From the NCBI RefSeq assembly GCF_014644535.1, contig NZ_BMKW01000013.1, positions 345 to 64,344 of the forward strand: a stretch of 64,000 nucleotides of DNA, written 5' to 3'. This DNA is from Neoroseomonas lacus. Its GTDB lineage: Bacteria; Pseudomonadota; Alphaproteobacteria; Acetobacterales; Acetobacteraceae. The first letter of the stretch is position 1. Every line of letters begins with the position of its first letter. Positions 44,777-53,972 of the stretch are shown in pieces. The notes beneath the pieces were generated by a model, which was not told where the DNA came from, did not search any database, and saw only the letters and a list, made by a program, of their open reading frames with translations. Made by a program: the position numbers and the translations under genes.

Positions 44777-45769
44777 ATGATCGACCGCCGGAGCCTGCTG
44801 GCCCTGCCCATCCTCGCTGCGCCCATCGTCGTCCGCGCCGAGACCTTCCCCTCCCGCGCCATCAATCTCGTCAGCGGCTATGCGCCGGGCGGGTCGACCG
44901 ACGTCGCCGCGCGGCTGGTCGGCGACCGGATGCAGGGCTTCCTCGGGCCCGATGCGCGCATCGTCGTGGAGAACCGGCCGGGTGCGGCGGGGCGCATCGC
45001 TTCGGACTGGCTGCGCCGCCAGCCGGCGGATGGCTACACGCTGATGCTGACCGAAAGCTCCTCGCACGGGCTGCTGCCACACGCGCTGCGACGCGGCACG
45101 CCGTATGACCCGGTGGCCGATTTCACCCAGGTGGCGATGGTTGCGACCACACCCTATGTCGTCATCACGCGCAACGACTTCCCCGCGAGCACCGCGCAGG
45201 AACTCGTGGCGCAGTTGCGCAGCAGCGACCCCGAGACGCTGCCCTTCGCCACCTCCGGCGTCGCCAATGCCACGCATTTTGCCGCCGAATTGCTGGTCAA
45301 CGGCCTCGGTCGCGGCGGCAAGTTTCCCAATGTGCCGTACCGCTCGGGCGGGCAGATGGTCGAAAGCATCGCGCGTGGCGAGACCGCCTGGGGCACCGCG
45401 GCGCTGGCATCCGCCTTCACCCAGATCCGTGCCGGGCGCGTGCGTGGCATCGCGGTGACCTCGGCGCAGCGTTCGCCATCCTTCCCGGAAATTCCGACCC
45501 TGGCCGAAAGCGGCGTCCCGGGCTTCGATCTGGTGAACTGGTACGCCATCATCGGCCCGCCGAACATGCCGGCGGCCGTGACCGAACAGCTCAACAAATC
45601 GATACGCGAATCGCTCGCCAATGCGACGCTGCGCGAGCGCATGCTGATCGCCGCGCTCGACCCGTGGGATGCCGACAACTCCGCCGAGGCGGCGCGCACC
45701 TTCTTCACCACCGAACAGACGACCTGGCGCGAATACGTCAACCGCACGAACCTACGGCTGGAAGAATGA
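44777..45769 (+). CDS. Bug-family (TctC-like) tripartite transporter binding protein
   Basis: 330-aa periplasmic binding protein of the Bug/TctC family, ligands usually carboxylates. Signal MIDRRSLLALPILAAPIVVRA has a twin-arginine-like RRSLL. The domain begins FPSRAINLVSGYAPGGSTDVAARLVGDRMQ and continues with IVVENRPGAAGRIASDWLRRQPADGYTLML, both hallmark Bug blocks. No TctA/TctB genes are adjacent, as is common for the greatly expanded Bug genes. The stop overlaps the GMC oxidoreductase start (ATGA), implying that its ligand is that enzyme's substrate or a precursor. Confidence 0.92.
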   Translation: MIDRRSLLALPILAAPIVVRAETFPSRAINLVSGYAPGGSTDVAARLVGDRMQGFLGPDARIVVENRPGAAGRIASDWLRRQPADGYTLMLTESSSHGLLPHALRRGTPYDPVADFTQVAMVATTPYVVITRNDFPASTAQELVAQLRSSDPETLPFATSGVANATHFAAELLVNGLGRGGKFPNVPYRSGGQMVESIARGETAWGTAALASAFTQIRAGRVRGIAVTSAQRSPSFPEIPTLAESGVPGFDLVNWYAIIGPPNMPAAVTEQLNKSIRESLANATLRERMLIAALDPWDADNSAEAARTFFTTEQTTWREYVNRTNLRLEE

Positions 45770-47370
45770 CCGACACGACTGAAGCCGACATCATCGTGGT
45801 CGGCGGCGGGTCCGCCGGCTGCATCATTGCCGCGCGGCTGTCGGAGGACCCCGGCTGCCGCGTGCTGCTGCTCGAGGCCGGGCCGCCCGACCGCGACATC
45901 TTGATCAGCCTACCGGCCGGCTATGCCAAGCTCTATGGCAGCGGCAAATACGATTGGCGTTACGAAACCGAAGCCGAACCCAACCTGAACGATCGTCGCA
46001 TCCACTGGCCGCGCGGCAAGGTGCTGGGTGGCTCCGGCAGCGTGAACGGCCTGGTCTTCCTGCGCGGGTCCCCGCACGACTATGACCGCTGGGCGCAATC
46101 GGGCGCGACCGGCTGGTCGTACCGCGATGTCGAACCGGTCTTCCGCCGCATCGAACATTGGGATGGCACGCCCGACCCGTCGCGCGGCGCCGAGGGCGCG
46201 ATCCATGTGCGCGAACCGCGCCGGATGGCGCCAGGGGCCGATGCCTTCGTCGAGGCCTGCATCGCCGCCGGCCTGCCGCGCAATGCCGATTGGAACAACG
46301 GCCAGCCGATCGACGGCGCTGGCCCGGTGCAACTCAACGTCAATGGCGGCCGGCGGTCATCGACGGCGAAGGAATACCTCCGCCCCGCCATGGCGCGCGG
46401 CAATCTGCGCGTGGAGACCGGCGTGCTGGCGACGCGCATCGTCGTCGAGAACGGCCGCGCCACCGCCGTCGAGGCGCGGCAGAATGGCCAGCCCGTCACC
46501 TTCCGCGCCACGCGCGAGATCGTCTGCTCGGCGGGTGCGGTCGAAACGCCGAAATTGCTCATGCTGTCAGGCATCGGCGATGGCGCGGCGCTGCAGGCGC
46601 TGGGCATCCCGGTGATGCATCACAGCCCCGGCGTCGGCCGCAACCTGCAGGACCATCTGGTCGCGAAGTTCATCTACCGCACCAGGCCCTGCGGCACGCT
46701 GAACGAGATCATGCGATCCCCGCTGCGCCAGGCGAAGATGGGGCTCGACTACCTGCTCTCGCGCACCGGCCCGCTGGCGATCGGCGCCGGCGAGGCCAAT
46801 GCCTTCGCCCGCGTCACGACCGGCGCGGAGGAAGCCGAGATCCAGTTCCTCTTCGTGAACTTCTCGACCTTTTCCTACGAGGCCGGACTGCACGACTTCC
46901 CCGGTTTCATGTTCAACTACGGCGTCTGCCGCCCCGACAGCCGCGGCGAGGTCTTCCTGAAATCCCCCGACCCCGCCGACAAGCCCGGCATCCGCGCCAA
47001 CTACCTCGACCATCCGAACGACATCCGCGTGATGCTCGGTGCCGCGCATCTCGGCCGCAAGGTCGCCGCCCAGGCGCCGCTCGCCGCGCTGATCGAGGAG
47101 GAACTCCGCCCCGGCCCGGGAGCGACCACCGACGAGGCGCTGCTGGAGAACATCCGCGCCACGGCCGGGACCGTCTTCCACCCCTGTGGCACCGCGAAGA
47201 TGGGCAGCGACCCGATGGCCGTGCTCGATCCGGAATTGCGCCTGCGCGGTATCGCCGGGCTGCGCGTGGCGGATGCCTCGGCCTTCCCGCTGATCCCGTC
47301 GCCGAACATTCAGCCGGCGGTGATGCTGGTCGCCGAGCGCGCGGCGGCGTTCATCAAGGCAGCGGCGTGA
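45766..47370 (+). CDS. GMC-family flavin oxidoreductase (choline dehydrogenase-like)
   Basis: 534-aa FAD enzyme oxidising alcohols. The FAD loop IIVVGGGSAGCIIAARL is at residues 9-25. GMC signatures HWPRGKVLGGSGSVNGLVF and VCSAGAVETPKLLMLSGIG follow. The active-site His is in TVFHPCGTAKMG and the C-terminal Asn in IPSPNIQPAVM. No signal sequence, so cytoplasmic or membrane-peripheral, feeding electrons to a quinone-type acceptor. The start ATG 45766 overlaps the Bug stop. Substrate unknown; not necessarily choline because no betaine-aldehyde dehydrogenase or betI is present. Confidence 0.92.
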   Translation: MTDTTEADIIVVGGGSAGCIIAARLSEDPGCRVLLLEAGPPDRDILISLPAGYAKLYGSGKYDWRYETEAEPNLNDRRIHWPRGKVLGGSGSVNGLVFLRGSPHDYDRWAQSGATGWSYRDVEPVFRRIEHWDGTPDPSRGAEGAIHVREPRRMAPGADAFVEACIAAGLPRNADWNNGQPIDGAGPVQLNVNGGRRSSTAKEYLRPAMARGNLRVETGVLATRIVVENGRATAVEARQNGQPVTFRATREIVCSAGAVETPKLLMLSGIGDGAALQALGIPVMHHSPGVGRNLQDHLVAKFIYRTRPCGTLNEIMRSPLRQAKMGLDYLLSRTGPLAIGAGEANAFARVTTGAEEAEIQFLFVNFSTFSYEAGLHDFPGFMFNYGVCRPDSRGEVFLKSPDPADKPGIRANYLDHPNDIRVMLGAAHLGRKVAAQAPLAALIEEELRPGPGATTDEALLENIRATAGTVFHPCGTAKMGSDPMAVLDPELRLRGIAGLRVADASAFPLIPSPNIQPAVMLVAERAAAFIKAAA

Positions 47371-47396
47371 GGGCTTCGCCGGGCGGAGGAAAGGCC

Positions 47397-47624
47397 GGAG
47401 GGGCTTTGCCCCTCCAGACCACCCCACCAAAGGCCCGAGGCCTTTGGAATCCGTTACTTGGTGCCCAGCATGACAGCCAGGACCGCCGCCCAGTCTCGCA
47501 CCCCGCCCAAAGCGGCTTTCGTTCCCGCACACAAGCCCCCACGCCTAACGCCCCGTATCGGTGTCCAGAGGCCCTTAGGCCTTTGGTGGGGGAGGTCCGG
47601 AGGGGGCAAAGCCCTCTCCGGTTC
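47397..47624. repeat. Intergenic repeat pair 3
   Basis: Left arm: hairpin A GGAGGGGC-TTT-GCCCCTCC (47397-47415) and a perfect hairpin B, CCAAAGGCC/GGCCTTTGG around CGA (47427-47447). Right arm (47560-47624): GGTGTCC, hairpin B 47565-47586, GGTGGGGGAGG, then hairpin A with CCGGAGGGGGC and GCCCTCTCCGG. The spacer is about 110 bases, no gene. It fills most of the 319-base gap between the GMC gene and the next MFS gene. Confidence 0.85.
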
Positions 47625-47689
47625 AACCCAACAACAGCACGGTCCTCGAGCATAGGGGGCGGCGCCCCTTCGAGCCGCGCCAGCCGGCC

Positions 47690-48832
47690 ATGATCACCCG
47701 CCCCGTTGCCACCATCGGCGCCGCCGTCTTCGTCATCGGCGCCGCCACCACCCTGCCCATGCCGCTCTTCACCACCTATGCCGCGCGCAGCGGTGGCGGC
47801 GCGGGTGGCCTCGCGCTCGCCTTCATCGCCTATGCGACGACGCTGATCATCACCGCCCCGCTGCTCGGCGGCCTGTCCGACCGCATCGGCCGCAAGCCCT
47901 GCCTGCTCGCCGCGATGGCGCTGGCGTTCCTGGCCACCACGGCGCTGACCATCGCCCCGGGCCTACCGGCGCTGGCCGTCGCGCGCACCTGCCAGGGCCT
48001 GGCGATCGGCCTGGTCGCCGGCGGCGCCACCGCCTGGGCGGCGGAACTCGCGGGCGGGCCGGATGCCGGTCGTGTCGCGGCGCGGGTGACGGCCTTCGCC
48101 ACAGCGGGCTCCTTCGCCGCCGGCGGGCTCGCCACGCTCACCGCGCTGTGGCTGCTGGGGGAGAGCGAACCGCCGGTCACCTTCTGGATCCACCTCGCCG
48201 CCATCGCACTGCTGGTCCCGCTGGTCGCGCGCCTGCCGGACCGCGCGCCGGCCGCGCGCGTCGCCTGGTTGCGCGTGCCCGCCTTCCCGCGCGGCACCGT
48301 GACCACCAGCTTCGGCATGTTCGCCGCCTGGAGCGTGACGGGGGTGACGCTCAGCTCGGTGCCGGCGGCGCTGGCGGCATCCGGGCATCCCCGGCTGGGG
48401 CCGCTCGCCATCTGCTTCATGATCCTGGTCGGCACGCTCATGCAGCAGGCGGTGGGCAAGTTGCCGGCGCGGCGCGCCTCGCTGATCGGCCTGCCGGTGC
48501 TCGTGGCGGGGGCGGGGCTGGTGATCTTCGGCACGCTGCACGCGGCGCTGCTGCCGCTGCTGGTGGGCGGGGCGCTGGTCGGCAGCGCGGCCTATGGCTT
48601 CCTGTTCGTCGGCGCGCTGGCCTCGGCGTCCGAGGCTGCCTCGGGCGAGGACCGCGCCCGCGCCGCCGCCGGTGTCTTCCTGGTAGCCCATACCGGCTTC
48701 TGCGTGCCGCCGCTGTTGACCGGCCTGGCCGTCGACGCCCTGGGCGCGCCGACCGCGCTGGCCGGCTTCTGGGTAGCGATGGTCGTGCTCAGCGTGTTGC
48801 TGGCGGCGCTGCTGTTGCGCCGCGCGCGATAG
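47690..48832 (+). CDS. MFS transporter
   Basis: 380-aa polytopic inner-membrane protein with about 12 helices. The MFS loop motif is GGLSDRIGRKPCLLAAMAL between helices 2 and 3, and QGLAIGLVAGGATAWAAELA has the helix-5 antiporter flavour. The first helix begins almost at residue 1 (ATIGAAVFVIGAATTLPMPLFTTYA), which supports the ATG at 47690 although its ribosome site is weak. Proton-coupled transport, drug or metabolite efflux likely. Follows repeat pair 3. Confidence 0.83.
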   Translation: MITRPVATIGAAVFVIGAATTLPMPLFTTYAARSGGGAGGLALAFIAYATTLIITAPLLGGLSDRIGRKPCLLAAMALAFLATTALTIAPGLPALAVARTCQGLAIGLVAGGATAWAAELAGGPDAGRVAARVTAFATAGSFAAGGLATLTALWLLGESEPPVTFWIHLAAIALLVPLVARLPDRAPAARVAWLRVPAFPRGTVTTSFGMFAAWSVTGVTLSSVPAALAASGHPRLGPLAICFMILVGTLMQQAVGKLPARRASLIGLPVLVAGAGLVIFGTLHAALLPLLVGGALVGSAAYGFLFVGALASASEAASGEDRARAAAGVFLVAHTGFCVPPLLTGLAVDALGAPTALAGFWVAMVVLSVLLAALLLRRAR

Positions 48833-48850
48833 CGCGGGCAGCATGGCGCC

Positions 48851-49657
48851 ATGCAGCGCGTTGTCGTCTTCGATATCGAGACCATCCCCGATTTGACCGC
48901 CGGCCGCGCCATGCTTGGCGAGGAGGCCGACGGGCTGGATGATGCCGCGCTGCGCACGCGCCTCGGCGCCCGATACGCACGCGAGGGGCAGGACCCCGCG
49001 ACCACCTTCCTGAAGCCGCCGCTGCACGCCATCGCCTGCCTCGCGCTGCTGGTCGCCGACCGCGAGGACATGGAAGGCCCGTGGCGTACCCGCCGCCTGG
49101 CCGCGCGCCATCTCGGCGACACCAGCGAGCCCGAGATCCTCGCGCTGTTCGAGCGCACCCTGGCGCAGCGTCCGGCGCCGATGCTGGCCGGCTTCAACAC
49201 CTCCGGCTTCGACCTGCCGGTGCTGCGCTACCGCGCCATCGCGACCGGGGTGGCGATGCCCTCCCTGCACGGCGGCAATGGGCGGGACTACGGCTATCGC
49301 TACGGCAAGGACCATATCGACCTGGCCGATCGTCTCTCGGGCTTCCGCGCCTCCCCCATGCCATCGCTGACCGAGGCCTGCGCGCTGCTCGGCCTGACCG
49401 CCAAGGCCGGCATGCATGGGTCGGAGGTGGAACCGGCCATGGCCGCCGGGCGCGGCGCCGAAGTTGCCGAATATTGCGAGACGGATGTCGCGGCGACCTG
49501 GCTGCTGCTGCTGCGCTTCTGGCAGGCGACGGGCGCGCTGCCGCCGGACCAGGCGCGCGCCTCCTTCACCGATTTCGCGACCTATCTCGAGGAACACCGG
49601 GCGGAGGCGCATCTAGCCGACCATGCGGAGGCGGCGGAACGGCTCGCCGTCGGGTGA
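48851..49657 (+). CDS. DEDDy-type 3'-5' exonuclease (PolB-related)
   Basis: 268-aa DnaQ-like nuclease of the predicted PolB-like exonuclease group. ExoI VVFDIETIPD (D8, E10), ExoII NTSGFDLPVLRYRA, and ExoIII YCETDVAATWL with the Y-x3-D arrangement of DEDDy enzymes; an intermediate KDHIDLADRL is also typical. Single-strand 3'-5' DNA or RNA degradation in repair or processing is expected. Starts 18 bases after the MFS gene, so probably cotranscribed with it, and is followed by repeat pair 4. Confidence 0.85.
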   Translation: MQRVVVFDIETIPDLTAGRAMLGEEADGLDDAALRTRLGARYAREGQDPATTFLKPPLHAIACLALLVADREDMEGPWRTRRLAARHLGDTSEPEILALFERTLAQRPAPMLAGFNTSGFDLPVLRYRAIATGVAMPSLHGGNGRDYGYRYGKDHIDLADRLSGFRASPMPSLTEACALLGLTAKAGMHGSEVEPAMAAGRGAEVAEYCETDVAATWLLLLRFWQATGALPPDQARASFTDFATYLEEHRAEAHLADHAEAAERLAVG

Positions 49658-49664
49658 GGCGCAC

Positions 49665-49944
49665 GGAGAGAGTCGCCGCCCCTCTCCTCACCTTGGCGGC
49701 GGTGCCGCCAAGCCCGCCAAAGGCCTCTGGACACCTTGAGTTGGCGCCGGGTCCAGCGGGCGTATCAAGAAGGAAGAGGCCGTCCCGGGCACAAGACCCG
49801 GCAATACGCCTGGTACCGGGCAAGGCGCGCGCTCTAACCCCGAGAAGCCCCACCCCTGCCCAACGCCAGGTGTTAGGTTTCCAAAGGCCTTAAGCCTTTG
49901 GTGGGGTGAGGTCCGGAGAGGGGGCAAAGCCCCTCTCCGGTTCC
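49665..49944. repeat. Intergenic repeat pair 4 with an extra palindrome in the left arm
   Basis: The left arm (49665-49736) has a worn hairpin A, then an inserted perfect 9-bp palindrome CTTGGCGGC/GCCGCCAAG around GGT (49692-49712), then a shortened hairpin B CCAAAGGCCTCTGG and ACACC. Right arm (49876-49944): GGTTTCC, perfect B hairpin CCAAAGGC/GCCTTTGG (49881-49901), and A hairpin CCGGAGAG...CTCTCCGG (49913-49940). Lies between the convergent exonuclease and protease genes and accounts for the 331-base gap. Confidence 0.82.
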
Positions 49945-49988
49945 AACCTTCGCACCTATGGAGCAACGCCCCTCCAACCTTCACTTCC

Positions 49989-51077
49989 CTACCGCTCGCA
50001 CCGGATGAACACCGTCGAGGGATGCACCTCCTCGCCGATCTCCGCCGCGTTGCGTTCCGCCCCCGTGCTTTCGCGCATCACCGGCGTCACGCCGTGCTGG
50101 CGGAGGAAGGCGACCGCCTCGGTCCCCTTCACCGCGAAGTTCACGTTCTGCGGGATGTCGCCGGTGCGTTGCGCGACGCGCGCCGCGTTTAGTTTCGACA
50201 CGATTACCCCGGCCACATTGCCCTGCCGGTCGAGCAGCGGCCCGCCGGAATTGCCCTGCTGCACCGGCGCGCTGATCTGGAATTGCCGCTGGTTGTCGGC
50301 CAGGCCGGCCAGCGCGCTCACCTCCCCGGTGGTCAGCGTCGGCCCGGAAGACAACAACCCGGCCAACGGGAATCCATAGGTCACCACGCTTTCCCCCCGC
50401 CGCACGGGGTTGGCGCGGAAGGCAAGCACCGGCCCGGGATTGCCCGCCACCCGCAGCAGCGCCAGGTCGCGCCGCGGGTCCGCCAGCGGCGCCTGCGTCA
50501 CCGGCAGGGTGCGATTGTCGGCGGTGCGGACGAAAATGCGCGAGCAGGCCTCGATGACGTGGTGATTGGTCATCACCCGGTCGACCGCGACGACGAAACC
50601 GGTGCCGGAGGAAGCGCTGGCCCGCGCGTTGGGCCGCGCGCCCGGCGGCGTGGCGGGGCCGGTCGGCGCCGGGGTCGGGGCGCCTTCGGGGGCGGGCTTG
50701 CCCTCGGGCACCGCGCCCGGCGCACCGCGCGGCGCGAGCGCGACCGGCGGCAGCGTCATCATCACGGTGCGCTCGGCGCATATATCGGCGTTGCGGCGCA
50801 CCACCTCCTGCCCATCCTGCAGCACCATGCGCAGGTCGAACCGGCAGCCGGTCCCCTCGGCGGGGCGCAGCGAGAATTGCGCGCCAGGGCCGAGAGGCCC
50901 GCGGTTGAGCAGGTTGCCCCCCCACCCCTCGCGACCGCTGCGCACCGCATTCAGCGAGGTGGCGACCAGGGGCGTGCGGTTGATGATGCGGAAGGGCTCG
51001 CTCTGCGCCTGCGCGCGCGGCGCGGCCATGGCGAGCATCGCGGCCGCGAGAAGCGGCAGAAGGCGGAACGATTTCAT
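49989..51077 (-). CDS. Secreted trypsin-like serine protease
   Basis: 362-aa exported protease. Signal peptide MKSFRLLPLLAAAMLAMAAPRAQA; a ~80-residue beta-rich N-terminal domain (28-109) with C78 and C100; a Pro/Ala/Gly linker (112-152); then a chymotrypsin-fold domain with the triad His in MTNHHVIEA (H172/H173), D204 in RRDLALLRV and S277 in QGNSGGPLL. No PDZ domain, so not a full HtrA/DegP. Periplasmic or extracellular. The N-terminal domain is closely repeated as a stand-alone protein by the gene just upstream (51161-51511). Confidence 0.9.
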   Translation of the reverse strand: MKSFRLLPLLAAAMLAMAAPRAQAQSEPFRIINRTPLVATSLNAVRSGREGWGGNLLNRGPLGPGAQFSLRPAEGTGCRFDLRMVLQDGQEVVRRNADICAERTVMMTLPPVALAPRGAPGAVPEGKPAPEGAPTPAPTGPATPPGARPNARASASSGTGFVVAVDRVMTNHHVIEACSRIFVRTADNRTLPVTQAPLADPRRDLALLRVAGNPGPVLAFRANPVRRGESVVTYGFPLAGLLSSGPTLTTGEVSALAGLADNQRQFQISAPVQQGNSGGPLLDRQGNVAGVIVSKLNAARVAQRTGDIPQNVNFAVKGTEAVAFLRQHGVTPVMRESTGAERNAAEIGEEVHPSTVFIRCER

Positions 51078-51160
51078 CGGGTCCTAGATGACGGCGATGG
51101 GTGGGTCCGCGTCAATCGCGGCTTCTGCCCGGCACGAAATCGGGTTGCCGCCGGTCGGTC

Positions 51161-51511
51161 TCATGGACGCGGCGGCGCGTCGATGGCGCCGAGAACGACG
51201 GTACGGTCCTTGCAGATATCGGCGTCGCGGCGAACCGCCTCCTGCCCATCCTGCAACTGTAACCGAAGGTCGAAGCGGCAACCGGCGCTTCCCGGCGGGT
51301 GCATCGACAGCGTGGCGCCGGGTTGCAATGGCCCCCGCGTCAATTGGTTCGGGCCCCAGCCTTCATGGCCACTGGGTACCACATGCAGGGCGATCGCCGG
51401 CAGCCTGGCGCCATTGACCACGCGGAAGGGGTCCTGTTGCGCCAGGGCCGGCGTGGCCAGGGCAACCAGGGTGAGTAGGCAACATCCGGGACGTATCATC
51501 AGGCCAGCCAT
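51161..51511 (-). CDS. Small secreted protein, paralog of the protease N-terminal domain
   Basis: 116-aa exported protein. Signal peptide MAGLMIRPGCCLLTLVALATPALA, then a domain aligning almost without gaps to residues 28-108 of the neighbouring protease: EGWGPNQLTRGPLQPGA, AGCRFDLRLQLQDGQ and VRRDADICKDRTVVL. C78 and C100 fall at identical positions in both proteins, suggesting one conserved disulfide. No protease domain. The function of the domain is unknown; it could bind a ligand or modulate the protease. ATG 51511 is preferred; 51499 is an alternative. Same strand as the protease, 83 bases upstream of it. Confidence 0.75.
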   Translation of the reverse strand: MAGLMIRPGCCLLTLVALATPALAQQDPFRVVNGARLPAIALHVVPSGHEGWGPNQLTRGPLQPGATLSMHPPGSAGCRFDLRLQLQDGQEAVRRDADICKDRTVVLGAIDAPPRP

Positions 51512-51548
51512 GTCGTGCCGCCTCGCGAGGGATTCAATCGGCCACGGC

Positions 51549-51579
51549 TTGACCTTCCCATTGTGGTAATGCCCACCTT
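51549..51579 (+). promoter_or_regulatory. Probable CueR-type promoter of the copper operon (one degenerate half)
   Basis: TTGACC (-35, 51549-51554) is followed by TTCCCAT, matching the left half of alphaproteobacterial CueR/HmrR operators. The right half (TGTGGTAATG) matches the expected GATGGGAAGG only in part. With the 19-20-base spacer typical of MerR promoters the -10 would be CACCTT or ACCTTC at 51574-51580, which is poor. The copA start is at 51600. Confidence 0.5.
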
Positions 51580-51599
51580 CCCTGGCGTGAGGTGAAACC

Positions 51600-53972
51600 A
51601 TGCCTGAAGCGCCACTGTCCCGGTCGTCCATCTTCCTGCCCGTCGAGGGCATGACCTGCGCCGCCTGTGCTGGGCGGGTACGGCGCGCCCTGCTCGCCGT
51701 GCCCGGCGTCGTCGAGGCGGAGGTGAACCCCGCCTCCGGCCAGGCAGAGGTGAATGGCACGGCCGACCGCGCGGCGCTGAGTGCCGCCGTCGCCAAGGCC
51801 GGCTACCAGGTGCCGGAGACGGTGTTCGACCTGTCGATCGGCGGCATGACCTGCGCCTCCTGCGCCGGGCGGGTGGAGCGCGCGCTGGCGGCCGTGCCGG
51901 GGGTGCTCGAAGCTTCGGTAAACCTGGCTACCGAACGCGCGCATCTGCGCGTGGTGGCGGGGACCGAGGAGGCCGCGCTGGGTGCCGCAGTGGCGCGCGC
52001 CGGCTACCGGCTGCTCGGTTCCGAGGAAGCCACGGCCGCCGACCCCGGCGCGACGCGCGAGGCACGCGACCTGCTGATCGCCGCCGTGCTCACAGCGCCT
52101 TTCCTGCTGGGCATGGTCGGCATGGCCTTCGGGCGGGACTGGATGCCGGGCGCCTGGTGGCAGCTCGCCCTGGCGACGCCGGTGACATTCGGCCTCGGCG
52201 CGCGGTTCTGGCGGGCCGGCTGGTCGGCGCTGCGGGCGCGCAGCGGCAACATGGACCAGCTGGTGGCGCTGGGCACCGGGGCGGCCTGGGCGCTGTCGGC
52301 CTACCTGCTGCTGCGCCACGGACCGGCCCATGCGCATGTGTTGTATTTCGAGGCCGCTGCGGTGGTCGTCTTCTTCATCCTGCTCGGCAAATGGCTGGAA
52401 GCCCGGGCGCGGCGCGCGACCGGGGCGGCGATCCGCGCGTTGTTGAACCTCGCCCCCCGCATGGCACGACGGATCGAGGATGGGCAGGAGGTCGAGGTCC
52501 CCGCCGCCGCGCTGGCCGTCGGCGACCAGGTGGTCGTCCGGCCGGGCGAGCGAATCCCCGCCGATGGCGAGGTGCGCGAGGGCCGCGCCGGCGTCGATGA
52601 AAGCGCGCTGACCGGCGAGAGCCGCCCGGTCGAGAAGGAGCCCGGCGCCTCTGTCGCGACCGGCACGGTAGCGCTGGACGGGCGCTTGGTCGTCGAGGTC
52701 CGCGCCGTGGGGGGCGAGACCGTGCTCGCCCGTGTCGCGGCGATGGTCGCCGCCGCCCAGGCCTCCCGCGCGCCGGTGCAGAAGCTGGTGGACCGTGTGA
52801 GCGCGATCTTCGTGCCGGTGGTGCTCGGCATCGCGGCGCTGACGCTGCTGGGCTGGCTGCTGGCGGGCGCGGGGGTCGAAACGGCGGTGATCACGGCGGT
52901 CTCGGTGCTGGTGATCGCCTGCCCCTGTGCGCTGGGGCTAGCGACCCCGGCGGCGATCATGGCGGGCACCGGGGCGGCGGCGCGCGCCGGCATCCTGCTG
53001 CGCGACGTCGAGGCGATCGAACGTGCACGCGAGATCACGCTGGTCGCCTTCGACAAGACCGGCACGCTGACGGAGGGCAAGCCGCGCCTCGCCGCGCTGT
53101 ATGCCGCGCCGGGGGTGGCGGAGGCGGATGCGCTGCGTCTTGCCGCCGCCCTGCAGGCCGGCAGCGAGCATCCGCTGGCCCGCGCCGTGTTGGCGGCAAG
53201 CGGCCCGGTCACCGCCGCCGCCGAATTCCGCGCCCTGCCAGGCCGGGGCGTCGAAGGCGTGGTGGAGGGGCGGCACGTCGCTCTGGGCAGCCCGCGCCTG
53301 CTGGCCGAACGTGGGGCTGAGGCCGGCGCGCTGGCCGAGACGGCGACGGCCGAGGCCGCGCAGGGGCGCAGCTTGGCCTGGCTGATCCAGGGCGGACGCG
53401 CGCTGGCGCTGCTGACCTTCGAGGATGCGGAGAAGCCCGGCGCGGCCGCCGCCATCGCCGGGCTGCGGGCGATGGGCGTACGCGCGGCGATGCTGTCGGG
53501 CGACATACCCGAAGCCGCCGAGGCGGTGGCGCGGCGGCTGGGTCTCGATGAGGTCGCGGCCAGCGTGCTGCCGGAGGGCAAAGCGACGCGGGTCGAGGCC
53601 TGGCAGAAGGAAGGCCAGCTTGTCGCCATGATCGGCGATGGCGTGAATGACGCGCCGGCGCTGGCGCAGGCCGACCTCGGCATCGCCATGGGCACCGGGA
53701 CGGATGTGGCAATCGCCGCCGCCGGCATCACGCTGCTGCGCGGCGACCCGGCGCTGGTGCCGGCCGCGCTCGATGTTGCCCGGCGCACGCGGGCCAAGAT
53801 CCGGCAGAACCTGATCTGGGCCTTTGGCTACAATCTGATCGGGCTGCCGCTGGCGGCCTTCGGGATGCTGTCGCCGGTGGTGGCGGGAGCGGCGATGGCG
53901 GCGTCCTCGGTCAGCGTGCTGACCAGCGCGCTGCTGCTGGCGCGGTGGCGGCCCGCGGAGGATGCGTCGTGA
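51600..53972 (+). CDS. copA: Cu(I)-exporting P1B-type ATPase
   Basis: 790-aa heavy-metal ATPase pumping Cu(I) from the cytoplasm. Two N-terminal HMA domains (MTCAAC, C20/C23; MTCASC, C85/C88), eight membrane helices, CPC metal site C441-P-C443 (VLVIACPCALGLATP), phosphorylation site D485 in DKTGT, SEHPLARAV (nucleotide-binding HP), and GDGVNDAP at 679-686. Full length, nothing missing. GAGGTG precedes ATG 51600. First gene of copA-cueR-copZ, each overlapping the next by four bases. Confidence 0.95.
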   Translation: MPEAPLSRSSIFLPVEGMTCAACAGRVRRALLAVPGVVEAEVNPASGQAEVNGTADRAALSAAVAKAGYQVPETVFDLSIGGMTCASCAGRVERALAAVPGVLEASVNLATERAHLRVVAGTEEAALGAAVARAGYRLLGSEEATAADPGATREARDLLIAAVLTAPFLLGMVGMAFGRDWMPGAWWQLALATPVTFGLGARFWRAGWSALRARSGNMDQLVALGTGAAWALSAYLLLRHGPAHAHVLYFEAAAVVVFFILLGKWLEARARRATGAAIRALLNLAPRMARRIEDGQEVEVPAAALAVGDQVVVRPGERIPADGEVREGRAGVDESALTGESRPVEKEPGASVATGTVALDGRLVVEVRAVGGETVLARVAAMVAAAQASRAPVQKLVDRVSAIFVPVVLGIAALTLLGWLLAGAGVETAVITAVSVLVIACPCALGLATPAAIMAGTGAAARAGILLRDVEAIERAREITLVAFDKTGTLTEGKPRLAALYAAPGVAEADALRLAAALQAGSEHPLARAVLAASGPVTAAAEFRALPGRGVEGVVEGRHVALGSPRLLAERGAEAGALAETATAEAAQGRSLAWLIQGGRALALLTFEDAEKPGAAAAIAGLRAMGVRAAMLSGDIPEAAEAVARRLGLDEVAASVLPEGKATRVEAWQKEGQLVAMIGDGVNDAPALAQADLGIAMGTGTDVAIAAAGITLLRGDPALVPAALDVARRTRAKIRQNLIWAFGYNLIGLPLAAFGMLSPVVAGAAMAASSVSVLTSALLLARWRPAEDAS

